DNA of 64,000 bases, taken from NCBI RefSeq assembly GCF_000208865.1, contig NC_018394.1, positions 3,723,797-3,787,796 on the forward strand. Direction: 5' to 3'. A program made the position numbers and the translations under genes. The notes beneath the pieces were generated by a model, which had not been told where the DNA came from, searched no databases, and saw only the letters and a list, made by a program, of their open reading frames with translations. Origin of the DNA: Neospora caninum Liverpool (lineage: Eukaryota > Apicomplexa > Conoidasida > Eucoccidiorida > Sarcocystidae). This document shows positions 22,101-34,100 of the stretch, piece after piece. Every line of letters begins with the position of its first letter. The first letter of the stretch is position 1.

Positions 22101-24872
22101 ACTTTGCATATACGTGCACAGTCACGTCTTGTTACCAGTTGCCTACTTGCAGAGCGTTCCGAACCCCGCTGTATCCACTTGCGCGTCTATCTCTGTGTCG
22201 CTGTCCTCCTGTCGAAACGTGGATCGAATGGGTCTCTGTAGTCCTCTCTCTCTACTCCTATGTCGTTGCGTGGCTCTCCGTGGACGCGATGTTGGCCGCC
22301 TTTCTTCTGCGTTCCCTGTCTTCAGGTTCGCATGCACTCCGTCGCGCGGCGTGTGGCCTTTCTCCTCTCTTGTCGCCCGTTCACGCGCTTTCTCCCGCTT
22401 CTCCCTCGCCGTCTGGGGCAGGAGTCGAGTCTGTGGAGACTGAGGACGTGAGCCTTCCGCAGACGTCGGACTCGCCAGAGACGCCAGGGCGGACTCTCTC
22501 GCTTCACTTCCTCGCGGGAACGGAAGATGGATGGGCAGTGTTTGCGAGCCCAGCGGAAACGGGCGAGAAAAACGGTGTGCCTGCGCTTGCTGACACGTCG
22601 CCTGGGGGTGCGCCGGAAGAACAAACAGAGACGGAAGGGAGCACTGGTGAGAAGGACGTGCATCCGACTGCGAAGGCAGCAAACGGGAAGACAGTTTTGC
22701 TTCGGCGTTTCCCCCTGGCGTCTCTTGGCTTCTTCCACGGGTGTCGCCTGGCCGTTGAGATGCTGCGGGAAAAGGCGGGCGCGAGAGAGCGGGAAATGCG
22801 AGGCAAAGACCCCGACGGGGAGGAGGAAACGGCTGTTGAACCCGCCCGTCGCCAGAGCGAAGCGTTACGTGAAGAGGAAGAGGAGCTTCGATGCCTCCTG
22901 GCTCAGCATTCCGCCGCGTCCCCCGGCTGGCGATGGTGGCGAGAGTTCACCTCGGAGAAAGAAGAAGAGGCCGCCGCGTTGTCTGCTCTGTCGTTGCTCC
23001 CGCCGCAATTCTCGTTGCCGGAGCGGTCGAGCGAAGCGGAGGAGGACGCGCCGGCGCAGAGTGAAGACGAGAAACCTGAGCGCGTTCTCCCCTTCCGCAC
23101 GACTCGGAGTTCGCGGCTGATGCAAGAGAAGCTTTCGCAGCTTCACACGTCCCGCGCGCTCTCTGCGGGGGCTTCAGCGCCTGCAACTCCGCAGGCAGAA
23201 AACGGGAAGGCAGCCCGAGCAACGGCGGCGGTTCAGCGCGCCGCCGGGGCGCAGGCGCCGCGCGGCAGCGCCGGCTCGGCTGCAGGGGGAAAGAAGATCC
23301 GCATTTTGGTGGTTGGATGCGACGACGTGTCCGACGTGACGCAGGACTGCCGACAATGGCTTCTCCGGCGTCTGCGGCTGTTTGGAGCGAAGCGACAGCG
23401 CGCGGCTGTGACCTCTGCGGGGGTCGGGCTTCAATCGTTTTCCGGCGACGTGGACGGAGAGACAGAAAGGAAAAGACAGAAGCAAGGCGAAGAGACCGCG
23501 CGCCGCGACGGAGACGGGCGGCCGCAGGGCGCGCCGGGAGAAGGGGTGCGGTCGCCTGAAGAGCAAGAGGTGGAGATGAGCACCCGTACGAATGTGAACG
23601 AAGACAGATCAGCTAGTCCCGAGGAGGCGCGAGAGCACACAGTCCAAGAAAGCCTCGCTGCGCGCCGGCTTCCAGACGGCCCGAGAGGCTGCGCGGGCGG
23701 CGAAGCCACGTGGCGAGAGGGCGTGAAGGACGGGAACAAACTGGGGAGAGAGTCACCGAAAGACGAAGAAGAGGGAGCAGACACGCCCGAGCGCGCTGCC
23801 GACGGCGCTTCTTCGTCTCAGGCGTCAGGCGCTTCTTCCGGATGTGCGTCCCGAGGAGGGAAACGGAGGAAGACGGAACTCGCGTCGCAGTTGTCCTCTT
23901 TGACTTCTCCCGCGGGGCCCGCCACGCGGCTGTTGCTCGAGCGTCTGTGTGAGTTGCGCGCGCACGCCTCAGGGACAGGGCCTTACAGCGGCAGCGAGAG
24001 GCTCCTGCTTCGCTTTCTGCCCGAAGCGTCGTGCTCAGGATCGCCGTGTGAAGAGAAATCCGAAGACGGCGGAGAGAAGGAGGGACGCGAGCCGAGCTGC
24101 GCCTGGAGCAGTGAAGGCGAAGACGCCAGAGGCTCCAGAGACCGCGGCGACGCGACCACGCAGAGACACACAGTAAGACGCAAAGGCAGAAGAGTTGCGG
24201 AAGAGGAGAGTTCTGACATGGGACGTGTCTCCTAGGGCCCCGAGTTTTTCTCGCAGCACCCCGATATACACCACCTCGCCACTCTCACCACCTACATCTT
24301 TTGCATGAACGTTTACCTAGATGCAACACACAAATGCGTGGATGCGTACGCATGCCATGTGCACATGAATCAAACGTCTATAGACACATACATGCGGATC
24401 AATGTCTTGTCTCCGTGAATATAGCTGTGCGTGTGAATCCGTGATGGTGTGGATGTGCCTGAGAATCGCGGGTGGTATTTGGAAGCGTGGGCAGTTTGGC
24501 GCCGAGTGACTGCGCTGAGATGGACCTGGAGCTCCTCACGTGCGTGCTTCCTGTGTTGTCTCTTTATAGGCGAACACCTACTCTCTGCGCCACCGTCGCC
24601 GCGGATCGCACTCGCCGGTTCCAAAGGGCCCCCGCCAGAGTCCCTCAAGTTCTTCTCGCCAGCACTCCCGCGCAGCGTATGCTGCCCAGGATGCATGCGC
24701 CAGGCAGATGTCGCCCGACGCGTCTCCGGTGTCGGGCTCTCGCAGCGGGTTCTCTTTTTCTTCGCTATCCCATTTGCGAGGTGGGCGTCTCTTTGCTGCT
24801 GGAGGCCGCAGCGGCTCCGGCGGCCACACCCAAAGTGCGAATGGAGACGCTGCCGGTCTGAGGCATCGGTAG
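16146..24872 (+). CDS. Unidentified low-complexity protein, 4 exons, 2457 aa
   Basis: Exons are 16146-20012, 20590-21946, 22326-24172 and 24570-24872; phases 0, 1 and 0 match at all three introns, and each intron has a GTGAGT- or GTAAGA-type donor and a pyrimidine-rich acceptor. Translation starts at the first in-frame ATG (MPELVFPSGQKAPEGGVRNA). The N-terminal third is Gln/Leu rich with coiled-coil potential (LLQLLQQRQQVEQKELLLRL), followed by long Ala/Ser/Gly/Glu-rich, probably disordered tracts. Short ordered-looking islands include RERVLRKHVQALRPYFEVTF, WRADASFLFFDIVQHLRE, HPVAVDLWRPPLALLEERF, a charged coiled coil of Arg/Glu (REVAHWRVQDIRERRRRRDE) and KKIRILVVGCDDVSDVTQD. The last exon is Ser/Gly rich and ends at TAG 24870-24872. 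I do not recognise a family, and no signal peptide or membrane span is evident. The terminal exon rests on splice phase alone. Confidence 0.8.
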
Positions 24873-26470
24873 TTTCGTGCCGTGTTTTTCTGGCTGAATG
24901 GTTCGTCGCTGTCGATCCTTGCGTCTCTCTGTTCGGCTTCGCCGATAGGTCAGTGTTGGTGTTGGAATGGGCCTTTGGAGATGCTCTGTGCGTTTCCTTG
25001 TTTTTTCGTCGGATGTTTTTCCCCGTGTGGGCGAGGCCGGCGTGCGCGACCGTCTGGAGGCCGTGGCGCCTTGCGGGCGTCTCACGTGGGCGGTCGGTTT
25101 TCTCTGCTGTTGCGTGTTTTCTCTTTGTCCCCCCCGGTGTCTCCTTCTCTGTGTCAGTTCTCTGCGCTCTTCTCTCACGCGTTCTGTCTCGCCCCTCTCC
25201 GTTGGCTGTTTGTGTGAATGCTCTTCGGCCTCGAGGGGTGGTGGGTAGCCTCCCACGTGGGCCAGCTGGTTTCTCTCGCCTTCCCAGGGCGTGGACAGTT
25301 TCTCCCGTGTTCCCGTCCTCATTTGACGATCGGGTGTGCTCTCCCTTTCCACGTCTTTTTCTTGCCGAGCTCGGAGGGATTCACCCTTTCCCCGACGCCT
25401 GTTTTTCTCCCACGTCGCTGGGGGACCGCTCTCCCAGAGGGGCTTTCTCCCCTGCTCGAAACATGCCAGGGGTGTACATACACCAGCGCCCTTCTCTCCT
25501 GTTTTCTCCCCTTGTGTCGGAGGGAAATCCTTTCAATGCGGAGTGACCCGCTTCTTTGCACACCCCGTACACACTGTGCGACGTAGCGTGGTGAGCGGCA
25601 TGTTCACAGCGAGAGGGTGTTGAGGCCTTGTAGCAAAGTCGGACAAAACTTTTCTTGCGGCGTTTTCAACCCCTGCAACACAGTGACACTCGAGTCCTTT
25701 TCGCTTCCAGTGGATCTGCCGTCACATCGACGAACGCGACGAGCGGAACCCGACCAAGCCGGGCGCCACGGCAGGGTAGACACAGCGCCGTGAGCGCCAG
25801 GTACACCTCACATTTCACACTTTCGAGGACTGCATACCAGAGGCCAGCCTTTGCATGCAGTGGTTAGAAATGAATTCCGGTGCTTTGAGGGACCGCAGAT
25901 GGGAGAGGCCGCGAGCTCGCTTCGGTGGAGCGGTATCTGGGCTGCAGAGGAACCGGCGCTGGTTCCTGAATTTCTTCCCACGGAGAGACACTAGGCGGAA
26001 AACAGCAAAAATTGTCTGGAGAAAACACTCGAGGCGAAGAGGGTACTTTGGCACACGTGCGGGGGAAACTGTTCATGTGAAGTGCACGTTTGTCGGCCTG
26101 TGGAGTACCCTACGGCAGCCTTCCGGCACGGTATCTACACGACGTTTGACATTGTGGTAAATGGTGAATAAGCGCGCACATTTAAGCGCTCTCGAAAGAC
26201 GGTGAAGACTGTGGGTATCTCCCATCGTAGTCTTTTCACTTGCACGGACCGCGAGAGATAGCTCGGCATTCCCCAAAAGCGCAAAATCCATCGGGTCCCC
26301 ACTAACTCTACACCACAAAAAAAACACGCCACAGATCTTTGCTTCTGTGTGTCCGTCCTCAAGGTGAATGCCTGCCAGCCTGCATCTCTCTTTTCCTGCC
26401 AAAACACCCCTCAAGCCTCCTCCCGTTTGAAAGTGGATATTTGAATTTAATGCATTTTCCTGCATATACC

Positions 26471-26496
26471 TATATATATATATATATATATATATA
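26471..26496. repeat. (TA)n microsatellite
   Basis: Perfect TA tract of about 26 bases in the convergent intergenic region. Confidence 0.9.
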
Positions 26497-27506
26497 CGTT
26501 CTAGTTGGAGTAAGGGGCTATGCACACGTGGCATGTTTTGCCCCCATGCGGCATCGGGGCGAAAAACATCCAGTACAGTTATACATATCTCTTCCCGTGT
26601 CCGCATTTGCATGGAGATGGTACACAGACGAAGTGTATACTCTATGAAGGCGCAATAGCCTCAATAAAGTCTCAACTCCTCTGTATGCGTGTGTGTCTAT
26701 CACGGGGCGCTACGCTAGGTCTCCGGTTCGATGTTCCCTACGAGGAGCGGGGAGTCTTCAGGCCGTGCGCTGCATTTTCCACGAGCCGAGCAGCCTGTGG
26801 GAGAAGAAGGGAATCTCGGGGCAGGGGGCTACCACGTCGCCGATGCCTGCGCGCGAAACACAGGCACGAAGAAAACGGTCACGAGAACGGACAGCACGAA
26901 AAGGAGAAAGGACTCGGAGAGCGCCTGTTCCAGCACCAGCGAAAAAAAAGCGGCAGATGCGCAGACCGTTTTTGTGTCCTCTCAGAACGCTTCTGCTTTC
27001 ACGGAGTTTCGCTGGAAAACCCTAGAGACAAAGCCGAGGAAGGCGAGTCGAGAATTCCGGTCTTACCTTGCACATCGACTCCGCTGCAAACAACAATCGG
27101 CAGACCTGAGGCCAGAAGCTCGCCGCCAAGGCCGCCGATGAACTGGAGAAGAACGAGACCGGTCTCGAAGGGAGCGAGGACATTGGCAGGCGCAACTCGC
27201 CCGCTGGGCGACGTCGCGGCTTCCGAGAGGGACCGCAGACTGCGCTTCTTTCTTCTCGCCTAACCAGGAGAAACAGAGAGGGAAACCGGTGCGGCGAGGA
27301 TACAGCGGAGAAGCCAGAAATAAGGGGTCAGCAGGTCTGCCTGCCCTAGGGTCTGAGAGATTGTTGAGAACGGCACACGCGCGCGCGCCTGCTCTCCTCC
27401 TTGTATGAGCAGGTCTAGGCGGTCCACGCACAGATCCAGCTGAACGCTGATTCTATATCTATTCCTGGGAGGTTAGCATTTGCCTACGTATATCTGTATC
27501 TGTACC

Positions 27507-27534
27507 TATATATATATATATATATATATATACT
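27507..27534. repeat. (TA)n microsatellite
   Basis: TA tract of about 28 bases, flanked by TGTATC-type degenerate repeat units, in the convergent intergenic region. Confidence 0.9.
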
Positions 27535-28147
27535 GCATATGCATAGCCATACATATGTGTATTTGGTGTGCGGCTGCACGAATGCTTCGGCGTCCTCCTA
27601 CCCTGCTGCGGCTTCGTCTCGCGGTTTCTGCCTCTCTGCCTTCTTCTCCGTCTTTGTCGCGTTTCTCCTCTTCTTTCTCGTCTTCTCTTTCTCGCTGACA
27701 ACGACGCTGAGCTTGGCTCTCTCCTTTGCTCGCACCTCTGGAGGAGCGAAATTGCCTCCGCTCGTGCATGCGGGCAAGCGCGCTCGATGTTGCTGCGGCT
27801 AGCTCTTTCGGCGAGGCAGACAGCGGCAGAATCGCGAGGACTTCGGTGGCCTAGAAACAACGAGCAGTGCCACGGACGCGCGCGATTGCGGCGAAAACCG
27901 CGTGAAAGAACTACCAGCAGGGGAAAGAACTCGCGACGAGAGGGACCTTTCCTCATGGGTTTTTCGCCCTCTTTCCTTGCCAACTGGAAACGAACGTCTT
28001 CACCCGCATACCACCAGACAGCGTCCGCCCAAGGCCAAGAAACCAGTCGAAAAGGGGTGCTCTGTACTTTGTCTACTGAAGTGTAGAGCGACGCGCTTAC
28101 TGGTCTAGATGTGGAATTCGCAGCGTGCGAAGAATCTTTCCCTCAGT

Positions 28148-31100
28148 TTACACATGTTTACTAAACAGTTTGAAACCCTCGTCGAAAATCCACGCGGTCC
28201 TCCTCCGGTGCCCTACACTCTGCATTTCCCACCCAAAGCGCACGAAGTCGTCAAGAAACCCGCAGATCACTCCGGTTCTGAACGTGAAGTTCCACCGCGT
28301 AGCCCGGTCTTGGGTCTGGCTCCGCTAGCCTTTTTTTAGGACGCTCAGAAACAAGAGACACCGGACGTAAACGGAAAGGCTTTCGCCTCTTCTTCTCTCA
28401 CTTGTCTGACTGCGTGCGCGTAAACGACAAGCGTGGTGTGTCTGCGAAGAGCAGACGGATGCGCCAAGACATGCAAACGACACCAGAACGCCGCCACAGG
28501 GGTCGGCGGGTGCAAAATTGCCTGTCGCCTCAAAACGCTCTTGTCGACAGTTTTGATTCGCCTCGTCTCGTCAGCAGCCGGCGGCGGAGGTCGACTTAGG
28601 GAGTCTCCGAGAGAGTCTCCGCGCTCACGCCTGCATGCAGCTCGGCACATCCGGCGCGCAGAGCGCCTCTGGTACCCCCCGTTCGTCTCCGCTTCCCGTT
28701 CGCGAGGCGACAACTGACGCTCCTCACGGCCCCCAGAGACACACGGAGAGAAGGCGGAAGACGCAGCCGCCGAGGAAGATGATGCAATGCAGAAAGACGG
28801 CGGGGAAGAAGAAGAACATGCAGACGGAGGTGAAGGGGAACGGGAGTCGGCGTGCCGGGAAGACAAAGACGTCCATGAGGCCTGACGAGGTGCACACGAG
28901 AGTGTCTCTTGAAACGCTTCTGCAAGAGGCTGCATGGCCTAGGCTGGGTCAGCCTTCGAAAGGCAACAAGAAATGTTCCACACGCGCGCAATCCCAGCCA
29001 GCGTGACCAAGCACGACTTCTGACCTATATTTCTTCTGATCGGTATTTTTTGAGTCGAGACCGGCCTTCACCGGGCGCCTGCTTCGATCCTTTGTTGCCC
29101 CCTCGCCGGCGTCTCTGCGCACGTCTCCCTCTCCTGTTGCTAGCGTCTCGCATTCTTTCCGTGCATTCTTCCTCTTGTTGTGGTTGTGCTGAACTCTTCT
29201 TACAGGCTTTGTGCAGTGTGTCTAGGCAACGGAGAGGTGTGATGGCCGTCACTCGTCTGGTGTGCGTGTCGCCTTCCCTTTCGTGTTCGGCTTCTACGCG
29301 TTTCAGTGTTTTCTCGTCTCTCTTGTTCTCGTTTTTCTTCGCCGGCGCCCCGGTCCATCCTTAGCCGTCCCCTTCATGTTGCCATTCCATTCACAAACAC
29401 CTGCCGTCGGTTCGTTTTGAACACGAAATGCGAGTTTCTCGTCCGCCTCTCTCGCGCTCTCCATCGCGCCGTCCGACGTTTGTTCGACTGCTTCCTCTCA
29501 CGTGTGTCTGTTTCGCTCGTCGCCGCCTACCTCATGTCTCTCCGCGGTCAGTCTTACGAGAAGCAGACCGGGTCTCAGGAGCCTCACGCGTCCTTCTTCC
29601 CTGCTTGCTGCCTCAACCTCTTTTCCCCTCGTCCTCGCCACGTCGCCTCGCCTCTCCCTGTCTTTTCTCGGACCAGAGACAGGCAGCGAAAACGCACGAG
29701 GAAGGCGAGAAGACACGGCGGCACCTTCGCGGCTCTCCGACGACTCCAGTCCCCATTCGTCCATCTCGCCTCCCTTTGTCCCCGCCACTCCTTTCCCTTC
29801 TTCCCCCTCTCTCCTTTCTTTCTGAAGTTCCTCGATTTCCACAGCTGGGCTTGAGACGTCTTTGAGGGACGCGACCTCCGGCAGAAAGACAGCAGCGAGA
29901 GAGCTGCGTGCAGCAGAGACGCAGCGCGCTGCATGCGGGAGACGACGCGGAGAGAGAAAGGAAGCGAGCGAAAACAAAGAGAAGACGAAACAGAGGCAGG
30001 AAACGGAGAGAGAGTACGGGAAAGCGCGAGGCACGAGCACGCGTGTGTGACTGAATGTGGTGCACCTAAATCGACAGATAGACATCTTTGATCCACGCCC
30101 ATACCGAGACAGACGAGGCGTTGAAATGCCGAAACACATGTACCACCACAAATTGAATTACAGAAACCAAATGCAAATGCAGTATGCACGTATCATAGAT
30201 GTATCCATATAGACACTTTTGCCTACACGCATGCACACGCAGGGAACCAAAATTGTGGACGTTTCCTATTGCCTTACTCGCGTTTTAATCTGAGCTCGTG
30301 AAGGCATATATATATATAGGCCTGTTTGGGCCGTCGTACAAGTGCCGGCACGCGTGCTCTCGGTGTTTGTTTGCATGTGAGTTTAGTTCGTCTTCTTACC
30401 ATTTCATCGGCGTCGCTATATCAGGTAGAAAGGAAACCGACTGTCTTTCGCTGTCTCGGAGCGATTCAATCCTGGCCTGCAGCCAGAGGAAAGAGGCGCC
30501 TCCGTGTGTCTTCCGCATCCGTGCCTCGTCCTGATCGTCCTCCTCCTTCACCTTAGTCTTGACGGTCTTTCCTCTTGTCACACTCCTTCCGTGCTCTTCC
30601 TTTCGCTCGTCTCTCGTGGGCAGCCTCGCCGTGCTTCCCTCGCCTCTTCGCGCCTCGTCGCGTCCAGGAGACACAAGCGACGCTGGCGACGACGCGCACA
30701 ATGACCGGCTGCAGGTGGAAGCGGAAAAAGACGAAGAGGGCGCGAGGAAGGGACCGCACAAAACGTGGTCTCCGACGTTGAGGCGACCCTGAAGAAGGAC
30801 GCCACCCAGCACAGCACCTATGGCTCTCTCGCCGACTTTCTCTTCAGACGCGCACTGCGCAGCTCGCTCGTTTTCTTCGCGTGCGCCATCATCGCGCGAA
30901 TCGGGAAAGACGGAAGCCGAGCCTCCGCTACGGGGGCGAGGCCGCACGGCGGTCGTTGCAGATGGATTGTCTGAAAAGAGTGTCTCGTCGCGTTGCTCAG
31001 CGGCGGCACGACACCTCGGGAAGACCTCCGTCACCAAGAAGGCGCTGCGAACGCAGGGAGGCAGAAGCGAACACGCGGAAGACAGGGGAGACGGGCGAGA

Positions 31101-34100
31101 GCAGCGGGAGGAAAAGGCTTCACAGGAAGAAGCGCCAGCTGAAGAGGCGGGCGCGTTTGGAGAAGCGATAGGTGGAGACGCTGACGCAGACGCCGAAGGA
31201 GATGGGAAGGAAGACGCAGCAGAGGCGCACGCCGTGGCCAGAGAACGAGACGCGGAAGGGGTAGGCGTGCAGGCCGAGGCGACAGAGGAGGAAGAGTCCC
31301 GCACAGAGGAAGACGGAGCCCGCCTGAGAAGCACGTCGCTCCCGTCTCCCCTATCTCCCCCGTCGCCTCGGCTGGTGTGGACAGTCGATCGGAGGGACGT
31401 CTTGGAGACCAGCAAAGAGGAAGAAGACCCAGGCCAAACTGAGTGGGGAGCTGAGGCGCGTGCGGCGCCACTGGAGGCGGATGCCTCGTCGCCTGACGCA
31501 GGGTTCCAGCGAGGCAGTTGCTGCACGGCTCGGGCAGGCGACGCAGCAAGGAGCGACAAAAAAGTGGAAAACGCAAAGAGAGCAGAGGCAGACAGGGAGG
31601 ACAGGCACGCGAAAGAGAGACGGAAACCCGGAGAAGAAAGGCATCGAAGAGAGATAGCGGAAGAAAGGACACCTCAGACAGTCGAAGAAGCGCGAGAAGG
31701 CGGGGAATAGCGCGACGGACGGAGACGGGGAAGGTGCACGAGACAACCAGGAGACCCAGGTGACGCGTAGACCAAAGCAAGGAAGAAACAACGGAACTCA
31801 AAGCAGAAGCCACGTTGAATTCGGTCCCGCCAGACCACGATACATTGCGGGGTCTCCCCCCAAACCATAACTTCCTAGTCTCAATGGCATGCGAAAGAAC
31901 TATAACACCATGATGTGTACCCAGTTCGTCCCTGGATAAGTTCCTCAGTCTCCTACCTCTAAATATGGTCCTATATGGCTGCGCACGAGGACATCGAAAT
32001 GCGTGTACGCGACCTGATACATGCCCACAATGGTACACACTTTAATATATATATATATATATAGATATATATATACTGGTGCAGGTGCACTTTTGTACGT
32101 CAAGCTGCATGGTCGTGTCGGCATTTGCACGTCGGTCTCGATTTGGGTGAGGGGTTTTCGACAGAACACGAACCTGCAACCATCGCCGCAGCTGCTCTAT
32201 GCCCTGGCCCTCGACGCAAGAGACACAGAAAGCGCCTCGGCAGGCGAGCGGGAATCGCAGGGCTGCAGCCCCAGCTGGTGCGTTCCCCCGGCTGGCGGAT
32301 GCCTTGTATCCTGCATGTCGTTCACGTTCTTCTGCCTGTCTCAGTCTCCCCCTCCTTCTCCATTCGTCTCTGCGTTGCAAACGAAGAAGGACAGCACAGT
32401 CTTCGCTGCCTGCCTTCCCTGTCCTGTTCCTTTGGTTGCGCTGTCTCGGCAGGCTTTCGCAGCTCGTGTCGTGTCCTCCCGGGGCACTCAAAGAGCTGGA
32501 AGGATCGTGTTGCCTCTCTGCAAGTGCTGTCTGCCCCCGATCCTCGCTCTCAAGTTTCGCCTCTTCCGCTGTCTCTTCCACTGTCTCTGCCGCCCCCCGC
32601 TGTCTCGCCTGCGTCTCCTCGACGTCTTGGCCCGCACAGATCGGCGTGCAGTCGACGAGGGCGGCTCCCGCGACGCAGAACATCGCCTGCAGGTTGCCCA
32701 CGACTTCGGCGCACAGCTGCGCCTTTATGGCGGGCTCTTCGTCCTCGTTGTTCGCTGTCTCGTCTGTTCTCTGTTTGCCCCACACGTTTGTCCCCACTGG
32801 GTCTCCCGGTTGACCGACCGAAGCAGTCGCAGCCTCGCCGCCTTCCACACCGTCGACAGGAGAAGGGGCGGCCTGGCAGGCAGAAGCGAGCGAAGACCCC
32901 GGCGCCGTTTCGCGAGCTCGGCCGCTGTCTGCTCGCCGTTCCCATTTGTTGAAAACCAGAGTGAAAGGCAGGCGCAGAAGCACCAGAGACGTCGCGAGCA
33001 GGACGCGCTCCTGCTGGAGTTGGACAGGGATGGGTGCCGCCTCTGGCGAAGCGTCGATGACGATGACGACGTGGTCAAGGCACTCTCTGAGGAGGCCTGC
33101 GCGCAGAGAGACGGGAAGTGGAAAGACCAGAAAAGACCAGGTAAGACACGACGCGCGCAACACCACAAAGTGTGGAAAAGCGAGAAATGAGAATTGCGGA
33201 AACGAAACGCATGAACCATGCAGAATTTGAAGCCACGACGAGGACGCGAGTTTTCTACTTTTGGGATATGCCCACTGTCTCTACCTGTCAATGCACTTTT
33301 GATGTACTTGGGATGCCCCGCCATATCCATCAGCGTAATCGCCGTTGCAGCATTTCCTGCGTCTCCACTATTTCGCGCCCGTCCTTCGTTTTCAGCTTTC
33401 GTCGGTGGAGACGTCCCGCCCAACCGTGCTTCCTTCGCATCGGCGTCGTCTTTGGATTCTCCGAGAGAAACAGCAAGTGAAGAACCGTCGCACGCCTGCG
33501 CCGGCGGTGTACGGACACCTGAGGATGCTGAGCGGGGAGATGAGGCAGCCGAAGCCCGCGGAGTGCCTGTGTCTCCTTTGTCTCCTTCCTTGCTTCCGTT
33601 CTCTGTCTTTCCCGCCGCACGCGAAGGAGGGAGAGTACGAACCGTGGAGCCATGGCGGATACCACGGCCTGGAGACACGGGAGAGAGGAAGGGGGAGGAA
33701 GAAGCGAAGGAGGAAGACGCGACAGACGAATGGCGGTTAGGGACTGTTTGGGGCCGCGCGCGAGCGGGAACGGGCGAAGGGTGAAGGGACGCAAAATGAA
33801 GGGCTGACGTTGCCCCAAGAAGAACTTCGTGAGGATGCGTGCACATCCGCAGACGAGCGGAGCCTCTGAGGGCGACACAAAGAAAAAACGGGCCGAAGAA
33901 GAAACGCACGGGGAGGAATGAAAATTGCATGCACCCGACGGGCTGGCAAGAAGACACGAGAGACGGGTTCTCAGTTGCTGCCACCGCTTTTTTCTCTAAA
34001 GAATTACAGACAGCTCGCTACCCTTTCCCTATACGTCCGAAGCAGCTGGTGTCCAAGGGTGAGTGCCCAGACGCACGCGTGGCACACGATGCGACATAAA

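Larger units (their letters stand above)
24873..28147. other. Convergent 3' region between the 2457-aa gene and the GTPase gene
   Basis: About 3.3 kb between two converging stop codons, presumably mostly 3' UTRs. It is pyrimidine rich on the plus strand up to about 25500 and carries TA microsatellites at 26471 and 27507. Two phase-compatible minus-strand exon candidates (27259-27067 and 26846-26758) would encode a hydrophobic segment with GLVLLQFIGGLGGELLASGL and a C-terminus ending in a TGA; they have no family match. An overlapping plus-strand ORF (26731-27141) is an equally unsupported alternative. Confidence 0.5.

Noticed and set aside
24449..25546. 365-codon plus-strand ORF after the 2457-aa gene
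   Set aside because: It overlaps the last exon in another frame; the phase-consistent frame ends at 24872 and the remainder reads as pyrimidine-rich UTR.
26701..26745. Possible tRNA T-arm (ggttcgatgtt)
   Set aside because: Flanking bases do not pair as a 5-bp stem and no acceptor or anticodon arm could be placed.
30820..31710. 296-codon plus-strand ORF, Glu/Ala rich
   Set aside because: Complement of GTPase exon 6, whose minus-strand frame carries the GAVLGGVLLQGRLNVGDHVL barrel signature.
32021..33190. 389-codon plus-strand ORF opposite the GTPase gene
   Set aside because: It lies across the GTPase exon 5 and adjacent introns; the minus strand carries the family motifs (FNKWE, IVIDAS).
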